Assembly: GCA_012845835.1 (NCBI GenBank)
Contig: JABAKD010000026.1
Location: forward strand, 2,646,199-2,710,198
Direction: 5' to 3'
DNA length: 64,000 bases
Source of the DNA: Undaria pinnatifida
Taxonomy: Eukaryota > Sar > Phaeophyceae > Laminariales > Alariaceae
Below, piece after piece: positions 11,831 to 24,411 of this stretch (position 1 is the first letter of the stretch; each line of letters begins with the position of its first letter). The position numbers and the translations under genes are program-made. The notes under the pieces are model-generated. The model worked only from the letters and a program-made list of their open reading frames with translations, was not told where the DNA came from and searched no databases.

Positions 11831-12443
11831 GAAGTGACAGGGGGCTCGTGATCGACACATATTGAACGGGTGGGCGAGACATCCACCATGTGGGCGAGGG
11901 GGCATTTTGAGTCCGTCCACTATAACTGCCGTGGTCAGAACTGCCCAGGAGGCGCGTGGGGTCTGTTCTCTCTGATCACTTCGTCGCGACACGTCCGGGA
12001 AAGGGAGGGGGCAATGTACCAGTTTGGACGGAAATGCAGGGATCGTTTTGCATTCATGCTAGTACCCCAATGGTCCCAATATTTCTTCATGGAGTGATAG
12101 CACCGAAGCGTGTAGCTTCGGTTGCCCTCTGTGAGAGATAGCCGTCCTCCACCGACTCGCTGGCCGGCGGCAGCATGCCGGGGGCGAAAGGGAGTTGCTC
12201 GTGTTGCGCTTGATCTAGAGGAGCACCGGGATTGACGAAATTCAGACATTTTTAGTCCATAGTGCGCAGCGGGAGATTCCGATCGATCTTGGTTGAGAAG
12301 CTCGGCTTTTGTGCACGTTCCATCGGCTCTTAACTTGCGAGAGTTGGAAATGTCGGTGTGGGTTGTGAAGTCCCGCATCGCCGATCCATTTTCCTAAATA
12401 TCCATATATATGAAATTCGCGCCTGGTTTTTCTATATATCTGC

Positions 12444-12482
12444 ATATACGACCCTTCAGGGTGGGCTAATGTTATGGTATCC
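12444..12482 (+). repeat. Short direct repeat, copy 1
   Basis: ATATACG..Y.TTCAGGGTG then GGCTAATGTTATGG also occurs at 13762-13796, 1.32 kb away in the same orientation. The two may be ends of one unidentified element. Confidence 0.6.
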
Positions 12483-13761
12483 CTTTTCCCCCGTTGCGGC
12501 GTTTGGATTTGTAGCAAGTGTCCCCTCATCATACCTGGCAAGTGTTATCGCATGCCAGAATGAGGACGCGATCGCCTCGCTTAGAAGACATCTGGTGAGC
12601 AAGAAACCAGTACAATGTGCAAAGCCTATAGGCAATCCGCTACGCACCCTCGTGTGAATGACCAGAGCAGAGCCCGGGCGCTAGGCCTATCCTGCCCTAT
12701 ACGTCAATATTATGATTTTTTTTGTACTACCTAACGATCCGTTTATGCAGCTTTCTATTTAAGTATAATGGATATAACCCTAGCCATCCTCCGGAGCATC
12801 CTCGCAGGTTTACTACTGGTACGTAGACATTCATGCTTTTACTCAAACTGTAACATGCAACCGATGTACATATGCTGTGGGATTGCGCGAGAAGATGTAG
12901 TTCTTCAAACTTCCCAAGTATCTTCTTGAAAACCCCATCTTGGGCCCTTGCTTCTTTTTCGGTTGAGCAGTTTCGTTACGTTTGCTGAAAATGTTCCCAG
13001 TTAAAGATATAACCTCTCAGGTTGTCAAGTTGTTCACTCTCTTTCCGGATCCCCGTACCTTCCGCCGAATGTATTGACGTTTCGGTTTCGCTTTTCTTCG
13101 CACATTGCGTAGGTCGAGCGATTGCACGACGTATGGTTTTCCTGGTACTGCTCTCAGCTGGTCCCCCAGATCCCCCAGATTTCGACCCTGGCCCCAGCTT
13201 TCAGGCATATGCCACGCCTCGCGCACCACCGTTTCGGCGCTGTCTTTCCCCGCGTTCTTGTGACTTGTTTTCGCAGTCCCGGCTCTCCGTTTTACGATTC
13301 ATCCAAACGCCCTACGCTAGTCTCCCAGGCCCCTAACCGGGGCCCGCCGTCGCTTTGTCTTCCTTCCAGATTCCGCCCCCGTTGGTTAGCCGTCGTTCTA
13401 GATTTTCAGTATCCGCTTGGTTTGTCGCCTCTTTGCCTCCCCCCCAGCTTTTGCGTTTTTTTCCCTGTTATTTTATGGGTCTTGCCTTGCGCATTTCGCT
13501 CTCCGCTTCGTCTGCCTTCGCCTCTCACTCAATCGTAGTTCGATTGCCGTCCGCAAGCAGAGAGTATACAACTGCTCCCTCCAGCCTTTCTTTTCAGGTT
13601 TACCACGCCTCGCTCTTGCAACAGATGCCTTAGCCTCTTTACGAGGTGCGAGGTAGAGTTACAGCCTTATTTCGTTCTTTAAATAGCCGCATCTTTGACC
13701 CGCTTTTCCAATTTTTGAGATGATACCATGTTTGTCACCTTTCCATCATCGCGTGATCTTC

Positions 13762-13798
13762 ATATACGATTATTCAGGGTGGGCTAATGTTATGGAGT
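13762..13798 (+). repeat. Short direct repeat, copy 2
   Basis: Partner of 12444-12482. The sequence between them has no frame that I recognise. Confidence 0.6.
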
Positions 13799-14479
13799 TT
13801 CTGTACGTTCCAGGATATAAAATCGAGATAAATTTATCGTAGAACGAAAACCGTTTCATAATATGCGTCCTGTATATCATCGATAGGCGTTCCTTATAAC
13901 TTACCATGGAACAGGAAGATTCTGGTTCAGCGTAGATCCAGCGTGTTGAGTTTGTTCTGTGTTAATGAACTCGCAACCTTTTAACTCTGGTTCTTCAGCG
14001 TCTCGCTCCACCTAAAGCGCGTACCTGGTGATGAATCAACACGCAACAAGTCATCAAGAAGGCCGTGCCTCCCACTCTCTACACACCTGCCGTCCCTTAC
14101 CCGTAGCACCTTCACACGTACTTGCTGCGGGGCTTCACGGCAGACCTTGAACGCAGTACAACCAGGTCAATTTCGATGCCCAGGAGACATATGGTAAAGG
14201 CAGGCCAACCGTTGTTTTTTCCCTGCAAGGCTGTTGACTCAAGGAGCTCTACACCTCGCCCAGGAGCTTATTCTGAGCAGGATGAAAATGCACAACGATA
14301 CAAAAAAAGCGCGGACTAGGTGTACCAAACGTTCGTGTTGCAAATACAACAAGAATAGAGTTTAGACGATTTTGGGTTAAAAGAGCCCTCTCATCATCCA
14401 GGAAAAGGTTTGGCCAAAACGTGGTATATCTTAACTTCTCTACGTATATCGTAGCACGCGTCCCAGACCCAAGTCAGCC

Positions 14480-14521
14480 CCAACCCTAACCCTTACCCTA
14501 GCCCTAACCCTAACCCTAACC
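14480..14521 (-). repeat. Interstitial telomeric tract (CCCTAA/TTAGGG)
   Basis: Seven mostly perfect hexamers with TTACCC and TAGCCC variants. On the plus strand it reads CCCTAA. Confidence 0.92.
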
Positions 14522-15380
14522 ATTCCCGGGGGGTTGAGGTCGGCAGGGGCGGTCGCGGGCTTCACCGACGCGTGTTCCGGTGACGCTTAACGAAGAACTG
14601 ACAGGCCGAAAGCCCAGCCTCGACCAGCCAGGTCGTTCATTGCGCTGCACGAATGAATGCTCGCGAGTGCAGCGCTGCGCTGCTTTATTGCGGTTCCCGG
14701 ACGCCACCACGTGACCGTGTTAAAACGCTGCAATGTCTCGAACAGTATCGAAGGAACAGTATCGAAGCACGCCGTGATCGGGAAACGCTGAAGGCCTGTG
14801 TGTGGCATGTATTTCGTGCCCATTCATCTGGAGTGACCAAGGCTATACTGTACGGCAGGGGGAACACTTTTGAGGGGGCTGTTTTTTCGGTGGCCCGGGC
14901 TCACTCGTGCGGGTGATCCTCCTGTTCCTTTGCGTTTCTTGTTTTGTTTTGTTGGGGATATGACACCGCCATGAAAGGATTAGCCAAGCTGTGCCAAACA
15001 AGTCGCTCAAATGATCAACTGATGCAACATATTTATTTGTCAAGATTCTGTGAGCTACAGAGTCACTCGGGCAAATGACGCAAATCCGGCAGTGTAAGAG
15101 AGGGTGCCCCACCTTGTGTAGCCCTGCTTGCGTAGCAGGTCTTACAATCTCGTCGCACCTTTGAGTATACATCCATTCCATCCGGCACTACCCGCCAACA
15201 GTGCGAAAATAGGTTTAGGCGCATACTCACGCACACACGCACGCACGTGCACTTGCTTGATGGCGAACACAGACAGGTGATAGAATGACGACGTATTCTA
15301 ACTCATTCACATTGTCGTGGTTCTCGGAACGCGTATGTATATGCCCCAAACGGGTCTTATACCGAATAGTGTACACAAGT

Positions 15381-15418
15381 CAGAGCTCTTCGACAAATCA
15401 AGTACGAGAAGAGCTCTG
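15381..15418. repeat. 11-bp inverted repeat (hairpin-forming)
   Basis: CAGAGCTCTTC and GAAGAGCTCTG flank a 16-base loop. No gene context supports a terminator role. Confidence 0.7.
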
Positions 15419-16932
15419 TGCCGGCACGTTAAATCACCGACCAGTTTTTGGTCGGCAGAATAGTCGTTTCCCGGTGGTGTCGACAGTTCGAGTTATGGGG
15501 GTTCCATACTTATAGGAAGGATTTCTTTAATGCGGAGATGTGTTTCCTTTTGTGGGCGCGGGGGGGGGGGGTCGGGCGTCATTTGCGTCGCTTCGCTCGA
15601 TCAACTTCAGAGTAGAATGGATCTGATGTGTCAGGTCTAGCTTTTCAGGTCTCGCCACTCCGTTCTCAAGACTGTTGACTCAGAACACGACGAAGACATG
15701 TAATAATCCTTGCATGACACCCGCACCATGATACAACACTACCACACTACTACACTACTACACACGCCAGGACATGCTGCCGTGAACTGAATCATGATCT
15801 GGGTCCGGTCGCTATGCATATCTATGCATACCTATGATATGCATATACACCTCCTCGTGTGCGAAACCGCTATGTATGCTTGCCTTGCACCTCCTCTTCT
15901 TGTTCTTGTGCCTCTTCCATCGCGTGATCGCGTCCATACATAGCAACACGGCGTCAAATAATCCCAAGAAGGGGCTCGTACGATGTCGGAATGTCGTCAA
16001 CAAAGGCCTTGTGCAGATAGTATGTATGTGCTGTCTATAATAGTAGCGTGTGCGGATGCCCTGGCCCGCCTGTGGCCTGGTAATTTTTCCCGCTACTAGT
16101 TATCTTTTTGTCTTGTCGTGGCATCTCCTCGCTATCTCTACTACGAAGGAAACAGCCTACTCTACGCGAACGCTCGTATTGACGCTAACATATATCATAC
16201 AGATCAGACTATAATACACACAGCAGTACTCACCACCTTCTGACAAGAAACCGAGATGAAATAAATTGATATTAGACCTATTGGTTTATGTTAGATGTAT
16301 TATTTGGAAGAGGGTGCGTCTGCCAGCTTCTTCAGCGCTAAAATTAATACTCGGAGTATCTTACATAAATATACCGAGTACATGCGCGCTCTTTTTTAAG
16401 GGGCCCGACATGGGGGGGGGGGTTATAAAACCAAGTAAAACAAAAAAGTTGAAAAAATAACGCCGTTTTCTCGATTCGCACAAAAAATCACAACCAAACC
16501 TCCGATCTGTTTCTCTTTTTGACCTTTCTTGGTAGGGGTATATACTATACTACGTACATATTATTGTTCTACTACTACTAGACTATGTATGGTCCCGTTT
16601 TCTCTTTTCGTGTGCATCTTCCCAGGCTCTGCACCAATAACTTCAGTATAATAACAGCTGCCCCCGGACTCCTTACGTTTATTCCTGTAAAACTAACGGT
16701 CGGCCTTTTCTGATCACCCTGTTTGTTACTATGAATAATACTAGTAGGTGGCGCGTGCTGTAATGTAGAGGTGGCAGCCCTTTTTGGCTCAAAACACATT
16801 ATTTCAAGAATGACGGGTCTCCTTAGTGTTAAGATACGGCCTCGAAAGGCCTGTAATTATCCGAATTTGAGATCATTTGGATGGGTTTCGTATGATAAGG
16901 TTGGCGGTTTATATTCGGGAAAGTTAGGAATT

Positions 16933-16958
16933 AGATCGGAGGCACGTGCCTCCGATCT
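16933..16958. repeat. Perfect 26-bp palindrome
   Basis: AGATCGGAGGCAC and its exact complement meet with no spacer around a central CACGTG E-box core. It stands outside any recognised element. Confidence 0.9.
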
Positions 16959-17339
16959 CAGAAGCTATCCCGGGCTCTGGTGGAAACGAATAAAGCTACA
17001 TCTCTTCGAAGGAACGAAAGTGAGTACTCTCCGAGGACCTGCTCAATTGGCAGACCTGCAGGGGGCACTCTGTGTCCCCCACCTATAATTTCACATTAAT
17101 TAGCCCAAAATCGTTGGGTTTTTTTTTTTTTCGCAATTAATTTGGTTGGATTTTGGGCCATGGGGACTGATGACTTGTTCATCGGGTACGAAGCACTTTT
17201 ATTTTTCGCCACAATCGGTTCTAAGGAGGGGTATTCTGGTATTATACAACAAAACAACTCTTCAGCTGAGAATAAGCCTCAGAAAAAAAATGGTGCACCT
17301 CTCTATATTATAATACCATCATCGCATGCGTCAGGTGTG

Positions 17340-17904
17340 TTTTACATATATATGATCCACCACCCGCACCATCGCCTGGTAGACCTAGCACCACGCGTAT
17401 AGCAAACCCCTACATCTATGCGACCTAAAGCCCTTCCCCCCCGCCCCCCGCCCCCCCCCGGCACATTCCCCCCCCCTCCCCCACAAGAAGGATTTATAGT
17501 TTCCACGCATAAATTGACCTGCCCCACCCGTCCCCTCCCCCCCCCCCTCCCCCCCTCCCGCCCCCCTATTGATCAAAATCAGCCCCCCACGTCCTCAAAA
17601 TTTCCGCCCTCACCTCACCGGAAATTCGACTTGCAGTATTCACTCGATAAACTGATGCATTTCCTTCCACAGCTGTCAGATTTTGTCCCCATCAGAAACG
17701 GGTTTTGTAGTTTCCGCGCACAGACTGCCTAACATCACACCCTGTTGACCCTGATAGCTACACTGCTGTAGTTGCAAGGGGAGTCGCCGACCTATATCCT
17801 TAATGAGGACACACAACCCGTAATACGCGCGATCGGAGTATCACACACAGCTTGCAAAGATGAGTTTCGACAAAATCTTCGATCTCACAGCTGGAGTGTA
17901 TTTT
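17340..17904 (-). repeat. Repeat R1, inverted copy
   Basis: On the minus strand it starts AAAATACACTCCAGCTGTGA at 17904. It runs through the head and one internal unit into a C/G-homopolymer region and the GGTGCTAGGTCTACCAGGCG block that also marks the copies at 1 kb and 41.7 kb. Confidence 0.8.
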
Positions 17905-18241
17905 ATTTCTTATAATACGTTAATAGTATTAATTGTGTGTCTTCTGTATGCGCTCTTTGTATGAGTGACAGACCAACCGCCCCTCCCTGTGGGTCAGTAT
18001 TGTCGGATTCATGTTATCCGGACACTGCCGTATGATTCGGATACTCTGTTGTATACTGCTGTTGTCATCATGTGGCCCAGGAAACGGTACGTACATGTTG
18101 TTCTCACATAAGCATGACTACGAGTACTTGTATTACGAATCATCATGTGGCCTGTGCACGTACGTATGCAGCAGCTGCTATGGTATCACCCCGTCTCGCG
18201 CCACGGTTCGATTTGATTTGCTGTGATTATTATAAAAAATG

Positions 18242-18275
18242 AAAATACACTCCAGCTGTGAGATCGAAGATTTCG
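18242..18275 (+). repeat. Repeat R1, terminal fragment
   Basis: Only the outermost 34 bp of R1 are present (AAAATACACTCCAGC through GAAGATTTCGTG), then unrelated sequence. Confidence 0.75.
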
Positions 18276-19431
18276 TGTGATTATATAATGGCGCGCTCGA
18301 GTAACGGGTGGCATGGTAGTATAGTTCTTTAGAAGCGCACCGGGATTCGCCGTGATTGGCTGTGTTTTGGTTTGGTCTGTACGCTGCTTCAAGTGCAGCA
18401 CCACGGCACACGCGGGGCTCTGCTGCAGCTGTATGTAGGGATTATTACGTCGGTAGGTAGCAGCTTGCGCTGGCGGATGTCGTTTGGTACGACGCGTTAT
18501 AATCTTTGTCGGCACTCCAGCCGGTACTTGCAGCTTGGTCAGAACCAAGCTATTCCACCACCACTCCCCTCCTCTCCCCTCTCAAGTCGCTCTCGTACCT
18601 CGACCCGATCAAGCAAGCCTTGCACGATAATCGTAAGAGAGCTTTTATATATCTATTTGGGTTTTACTCAGCTGGTTTCCGTGGTCAGCGAAAGACACAT
18701 CTACCTGACAGCAGTGTGAAAGACACACCTACCCAGCAGTGTGTCCTTCGGCGGATCACATCTTCAGGGATCCCCAAGGCCCACCCTCACCGACGACAGG
18801 TGTCCTTTACCGACCTGCCTGCCGTATCTGGTATATGCCATATTATACATGATACTAATCATAATACCGATAGATACCTGTATGTAGTCTATTAATAGTC
18901 ATCAATAATTGGGATCCCTTCACAACGACATCGAGTCTCGCCACCGCGACAGACATTGCCCACCACGACATTGCCATCGACATGTATGTCGACCATCATC
19001 ATGATTCACTAATCACCAACAACATCATCGCCATCGATGACTTATTCTATTAATACCACGATAATAATACTCCGGAGTAGGTAATAACAGCTCCCCGACC
19101 CCAAACAAACGAGCGATTTTCTTTAACGAACATATCGTGGCTGACTCGTCACGAGGAAGGATGCAATGAAAATTATATCTTCCACATATTTTCTTGATCG
19201 ATTGCAAAGGACAATCGAACGATAACGTCGGTGGCAAGCTCTACTACTGTAAGTACTACTGCCGTATTTCAGAATTTTCATATGATACGGCCGTGGGCTG
19301 GTTTCAAGACCGGCGATTACAGTTGGGGGGCTACTATTAATACATTAACACCACTCACTACAAATACCACCACCGTATGTATACCGATTCCGATCATCAT
19401 CACACTGTTAATAAGCAATTATATGGTATTC

Positions 19432-19735
19432 ATATTAGTCCATTTGACCACCACTGTGGTAAAATGGGTAATCAATTGCCTACCCGAACTACAAAGCCGT
19501 ACGACACTCCCCCCCCCCCCTGAAACGGCGGGATAGCAGGTCGGCCGGATATACGGGCGAACGTATCAATATCCATGTATCCATGCGCTTCCATTTCTTG
19601 AGGATACCGGAGAGAACATTGTTCAAGTTCGACATGTATGTATGTGGGGAAAGTCGTGAAAAGTTTATTGTTGGAGTGGTGGGTCTGGTGGGATTCGACC
19701 CAAAAACCCATGGTCCTGCCGACAACGCCATTTGT
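19432..19735 (-). mobile_element. tRNA-derived SINE, family 2, inverted copy
   Basis: On the minus strand it reads GTTGTCGGCAGGACCATGG, then TATCCGGCCGACCTGCTATC and a G-run. After the G-run it is homologous to the AAGCTATTGGTTAACCAG flank of the 24-kb copy, so that flank belongs to the element. Confidence 0.75.
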
Positions 19736-19763
19736 TAAGAAATTAGATGGTACTGTATTATAT

Positions 19764-19872
19764 TATTACGGGGGACCATAGTAAATAGGACCTACGGTAC
19801 ACACAAAAACCGATATATTTCCCTATTTTGACTAACAATATTTGGTCCTATTTACTATGGTCCCCCGTAATA
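19764..19872. mobile_element. Tc1/mariner-like MITE with perfect 29-bp terminal inverted repeats
   Basis: TATTACGGGGGACCATAG at the left and its exact complement at the right, 29 bp each with the TA target included, around a core of about 50 bp. A second, more decayed member is at 47401-47515. It splits a diverged end of SINE family 2: homologous sequence continues at 19868-19935. Confidence 0.88.
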
Positions 19873-20069
19873 GTCAATTTGACCATTCATTCTGGTCAAA
19901 GGTTGATCAATTTCCTACCCAAACTAAGCCTTTTCTAACAATACTCAACAATTATGCTTCTTCTTCCAGGGTGCCTCTTTTTCCCTACTACCCCCATCCC
20001 TGCGTTCCATTTTTTTCCCTCCTTTCATAATATTTTATTCTTCTTTTTTTTTCGTCTCTTCTTGGTGTG

Positions 20070-20440
20070 TTTTCGTGCTGCTTCGTCTTCTATTATTATT
20101 GTTGCTTCCCTGCAACTAGTAGTCTGGTGTGTGTGCTGGTTTGTATGCATGTATGTGTGCGTTCTGCCGTCGCACTCAATACGTTCGGCATTGAATGGTC
20201 AACCACCTTGCTTGCTGTATTTGCGAGGTGTGTGTGTGTCTGTATTTGCGAGGTGTATGTTTATCGGTGTTTTTCGTAGTTTGTGATCCAAGAAGAAGAA
20301 GAAGAGCTCGTCGACTCCTCAGGAGTACGTTAAGGAGTCAGAGGGTAGAACGCATCGGCACGGACACTGGCTCCGCTGGATGTAGATGGCATGACTGGAA
20401 ACATCAGTTTAATGTGAAGAACACACACATATATATATAT
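20070..20440 (+). repeat. Diverged dispersed repeat R5, copy 1
   Basis: TCTGGT.GTGCTGGYTTGYATG, CTTGCTGTATTTGCRA and CGCTGGATSTAGATGG recur in order at 24835-25120. The boundaries are unclear. Confidence 0.45.
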
Positions 20441-20579
20441 GTCATAACGCTCAAGGATTATCGATATATATATATATATATATCGGGATTCATTTATTAT
20501 ATGGTCTTCAAGTTGAAGTTAACTTTCCGCCCCGTCTCCTCCTTCCTCGCCACCCCCACCATCGGCTAGACCCTAGGCA

Positions 20580-21047
20580 CTACGCGCGTACAGTAAGCTC
20601 CTATACATTTATGACTTAGAACTGTTGGAAACTCCCCCCCCCCAAGCCCCCCCCCCCCCCCCGCCCCCGCTCCCCTCTTTTTCACGCCCCCCCCCTAAAA
20701 ACCCCGCTCTCCCGTCACCGGTTATACGACTTACAGGGTGTACATAATAAAAAACTGATGATGCATTCCTTCCACAGACAGCCGTCATATTTTGTCCTCC
20801 AAAACGTGTTTGTTTAAATTTATGGTTTCCGTGCACAGATTGATCAACATCATCACCCAGTTCACCCTGGTACAAGCTGCATACACTGCTGTTGTACTTC
20901 TAAGGGAAGTCGTCGACCTATATCCTCAATGAGGACACACACACCTAGTAAGACGCGCGATCGGAGTATCACACACCTCAGCTTGCAAAGATGAGGTTCG
21001 ACTAAATCTTCGATCTCACAGCAGCTAGCTGGATGGAGTGTATTTTT
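20580..21047 (-). repeat. Repeat R1, inverted copy
   Basis: Head at 20860-21047 (minus) with several small insertions, followed by one internal unit and a C-run block near 20634-20690. Confidence 0.78.
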
Positions 21048-21504
21048 TTTCAAAAGAATATATGGGGAGCGGCACCAACGCTACATTGTCGGAGGGCAAA
21101 AGTAATCATAAAGAACATCTCGCCACCTCTTTGTCCATCATCGCGACCACGGCAACATCGCCATCGACCATCATCATCGCCATCACGACATTATTGCCAT
21201 CGACCATCATCATCCGAGAATACTAGCCTTTTCCACAACAAACAGTCGACCTATCTATAGTATGTATGATAGACACTGTATGTAGCAGATAACATCTGGT
21301 AGTATCGGTCATCATGTAGTCTGCAGCAGCACCAGCAGCAGCAGCAAGCAGCATAAATATTACCACCACCACAACAAGGTGACACGTACGTGGGTAATGC
21401 AACCACCACCCACCATGATAATGACATTGTCCAGGTGTGTGTGTGATTTTTCTTCATCCCATTTATTATCCTCGCACTGTGATACTCTCGCACTCCCTCC
21501 CAGT

Positions 21505-21650
21505 AGCAGTAGCTCCGATCCGGGGTCACATAGCCGGCCCTCCTGCCCCATCCTTACTACGTACGGTACGTGCATTCGTTTTCATCATGTTTATCGCGGG
21601 AAAAATTCAGCATTTTCTTCTCTCCTCGTCGACTCGCATCGAATTGGGTG
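21505..21650 (+). repeat. Dispersed repeat R3, copy 1
   Basis: GATCCGGGGTCACATAG, a TTACTACGTACGGTACGTG block and TTATCGCGGGAAAAATTCAG with CGTCGACTCGCATCG. Other copies: 25640-25735, 26000-26175 (inverted), 33405-33512. Confidence 0.7.
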
Positions 21651-21833
21651 TGTAAGTTATGATACCACCACCACCACCAGGAAATAATAGTAATAATTCG
21701 TAATTGGTGTACGTATAATAAGGCGACCACCAGGTAGGTACACTACCAGGTATTTATTAATAATATTGATAAGAATAGGTGGCATGCGACACAACCAGGT
21801 CCGTAATGCCACGGCCAAGTTGTATGGCTATGA

Positions 21834-22290
21834 TACCACCACCAGGTGTGCAATGCTACCACCAGGTGTGCAACGCTATAGACCACGTGTGTATGCGTGC
21901 GTACTGCTACCACCGTGCAGGTGCGTATACTACACTACTTCAACGAACGAGTTGTATGTGCATGTACTATTAGTCTATACTCCAACTAACTACTACAACA
22001 GTATAGTACCTGGTGGGAAATGCTACCCCCTCCACCACCACCACCAGGTGTGCAATGCTACCAACACGTGTGTGATGCTACTACCACGTGCGTATTTCAT
22101 CGACTAAGTTGTAGTCTGTGCGTGTGTTGCTACGACCAAGTTACCAAGTTACAGTGTATGCGGGTATTACTTTATACCACCTACTACCTGGTGGGTAATA
22201 ATAATGCTACCGCTACCAGAACTGAGGCGTGTATTATAATGCTCTGAATGCTCCCGCCACGTGCTTGTAATGCTACTACCAGGGAGGTGT
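21834..22290 (+). repeat. Dispersed CTACCACCAGGTGTGCAATG-type minisatellite
   Basis: Words such as ATGCTACCACCAGGTGTGCA and ATGCTACTACCACGTGCGTA recur at irregular spacing over 450 bp. Confidence 0.65.
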
Positions 22291-22422
22291 GAAATGGAGA
22301 TATTACCGCCATGGATAAACACCGATACCGACGGGTACTAATTTAAGTAGAAGATAAGAAGATAAAAAGATATCGTGCAGCGAGAAGAAGACTCAACACA
22401 CTGCAGCCTGTGCGTTGTCAGG

Positions 22423-22485
22423 CAGACGTCGTCAACGACGACCCGAAACAAAGACAGACGTCGTCAACGACGACCCGAAACAAAA
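22423..22485 (+). repeat. Perfect 32-bp tandem duplication
   Basis: Two copies begin CAGACGTCGTCAACGACGAC; each contains the inverted pair GTCGT-CA-ACGAC. Confidence 0.9.
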
Positions 22486-22489
22486 GGGA

Positions 22490-24041
22490 ACACCGCTGAG
22501 CGGGGCCGGGGGGGGAGGGGGGGGGTATCCATATTGCTGCTTGCCGTACGTAGTCATTTGACCGTTCGTTATTGACCACGCACATCATCCCTTTCGAGAC
22601 GGAGCACCCAGTTTGGGTGGTGTATTACGGAAGGGGAGGCTAGGGATAGAGGCGGATCCGATGTCTATGTGGGTCTGAGTGGTCTCTAGCCATTCATGCG
22701 GCAGGACCCTAGGTCTTGTGTGCATTGTACAGAGAGGAAGGTGCCAGAGGGACCCAGCCTACAAAGCACTGCTACCGACCTGATGATAGCAGCCTCCCGA
22801 TCGGTACCGAGTTCGGTGGTTGAGCCTGAACAGCGGTAGTGTAAGCCTTGAAGGTGGCTTGTGAGAAGGAGTAGAAGGTCTCCGGTCGTGGATATGGTAT
22901 TCGCATTATGGATTATTGCTAACTCAGGGCAAGCAAAGGAGTACAGAGCAGAGGGAGGCGAGGAACCAGTCGCTCCCAGACGGGGACCCTGCAAGACGGA
23001 CCATACTGCTAGTACCTATTGGGACTAACGCATTCCCAAAAGTGCAACTCCTATCAACCGTAACAATGTAACCGTAACATCCCCCCATTAGTATGAACAG
23101 CTGTTTGTCAGCTGCAACATACTAATTAACGGTAGCAGGGATAGTGACAACCGCGAGGTGACACACTTCCTTTGGCGAAAACTACCGGTGATGTCTTTGA
23201 GTAGGTCGAACGGCCAACCGAAAATTACAAGAGGCAAATAGTGGCAAAACTCAAATAAAATCCACTGCTCTTCATAATTCTCACTGCGCGTTGGCTCGCG
23301 GCCCGACATCGACTTGCGCGAAGGTAAAACCGGCTTCCGGAAAAAACCCTTCGCTCCCCATCCCGAGAGCCCTAGAATTTAGACAACAACCGGAAACATC
23401 AAGTGACACTCGGACGTAAAATACTCTAAAAAAAAAACGTCCCTCGCTTGGTGTTCCCACTGTAGTTGCTGCCCGGCTCTCAACACCTACAGCGCGGGAA
23501 AAACCCGGCCATCCAGGAAAAAACCCATAGCGCAACGCCCTACAACACCAAACTCACACAAACGCCACGGCACACCGCACGAACCCACTTGGGTGCTACC
23601 GAGCGCAGGGCCACCCTTCGACTACCAATCAGACCAGAACATCTAATCAGCCCGTCTCCAAAAATCCAAACTTTAACTGGCTGTCAACTGGGGGCACGCT
23701 CGAAAATCGGCAACACCATAACTTCCCCCCTAGCATAATGCGAATTCGGTACGCCCCGGTTGAGTGGTGTCATTTCTTCTGTTGCTGAGTCTTCGCCTGC
23801 TTAATTATTTGACTTCGTTTTTGTGTTCTGCACGGGGACGACGATGACGATATTGGCACCACCGCTGCTGTCGTCAGAAACAGCTAGTAGACTAGTATAG
23901 TAGTAGTGCGCAGGTGGTACTATAGCTAGTGCGGCTCCTGCTGTGCAGTAGGGTACTAGTAGGGTACTTAGAAACGAGTCGTTCTACGGTAGCCCCCCAG
24001 CCATTCATTCTTTAACGAAATCGCCGGTTTTGAAACCATGT
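22490..24041. other. Stretch without a recognised gene
   Basis: 22535-22605 repeats the start of the window (TTGCTTGCC..TAGTC.TTTGACC and CCCTTTCGAGACRGAGCACC at 15-83). The rest has only short frames and nothing I recognise. Confidence 0.5.
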
Positions 24042-24411
24042 TATAAGGCTTAGTTTGGATAAGCTATTGGTTAACCAGTTGCAAGTGGTCAAACGGACTA
24101 ATACCCTACTAATTCCTTCACAAATGACGTCGTCGGCAGGACCATGGGTTTTTGGGTCGTGGGTTCGATCCCCACATCCACCATAATAAACTTTTTCAGA
24201 TTTTTCCATGGCGAACTTGAAAAATACTCTCCCCGGTATACCCAGGAAATGAAACGGCTTGGACATATTGACAGGTCCGCCCGTATATCCGGCCGACCTG
24301 CTATCCCGCCGTTTCAGGGGGGGAGAGTGTTATAAGGCTTAGTTTGGGTAAGCTATTGGTTAACCAGTTGCAAGTGGTCAAACGGACTAATACCCTACTA
24401 ATTCCTTCACA
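24042..24411 (+). mobile_element. tRNA-derived SINE, family 2, flanked by a 76-bp direct duplication
   Basis: Core 24125-24333 contains GGCAGGACCATGGG, a box-B-like GTGGGTTCGATCCCCAC and the tail CTGCTATCCCGCCGTTTCAG. On each side is a near-identical stretch of about 76 bp (24042-24119 and 24330-24411, beginning GTTATAAGGCTTAGTTTGG). That is far too long for a target-site duplication, so tandem duplication of a larger unit is likelier. Confidence 0.75.

Larger units (their letters stand above)
11831..14479. other. Stretch without a recognised gene
   Basis: Holds the short direct repeat pair at 12444 and 13762. The 13.0-13.65 kb part is GC-rich with frames of 60-140 codons in several readings and may be decayed transposon coding sequence; nothing is recognisable. 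Confidence 0.45.
14522..17339. other. Stretch without a recognised gene
   Basis: Only short frames. It holds the hairpin at 15381, the palindrome at 16933 and an inverted pair GCCCAAAATC / GATTTTGGGC at 17103-17158 around a T-run, possibly a small foldback element. Confidence 0.45.

Noticed and set aside
13017..13656. GC-rich frames at 13.0-13.65 kb as a possible gene
   Set aside because: Several competing frames with no domain or splice-supported extension; more like decayed transposon sequence, unassigned.
24125..24185. tRNA-like sequence ending CACATCCACCA
   Set aside because: The T-arm is good, but no matching 5' acceptor strand or anticodon arm is found; it belongs to SINE family 2.
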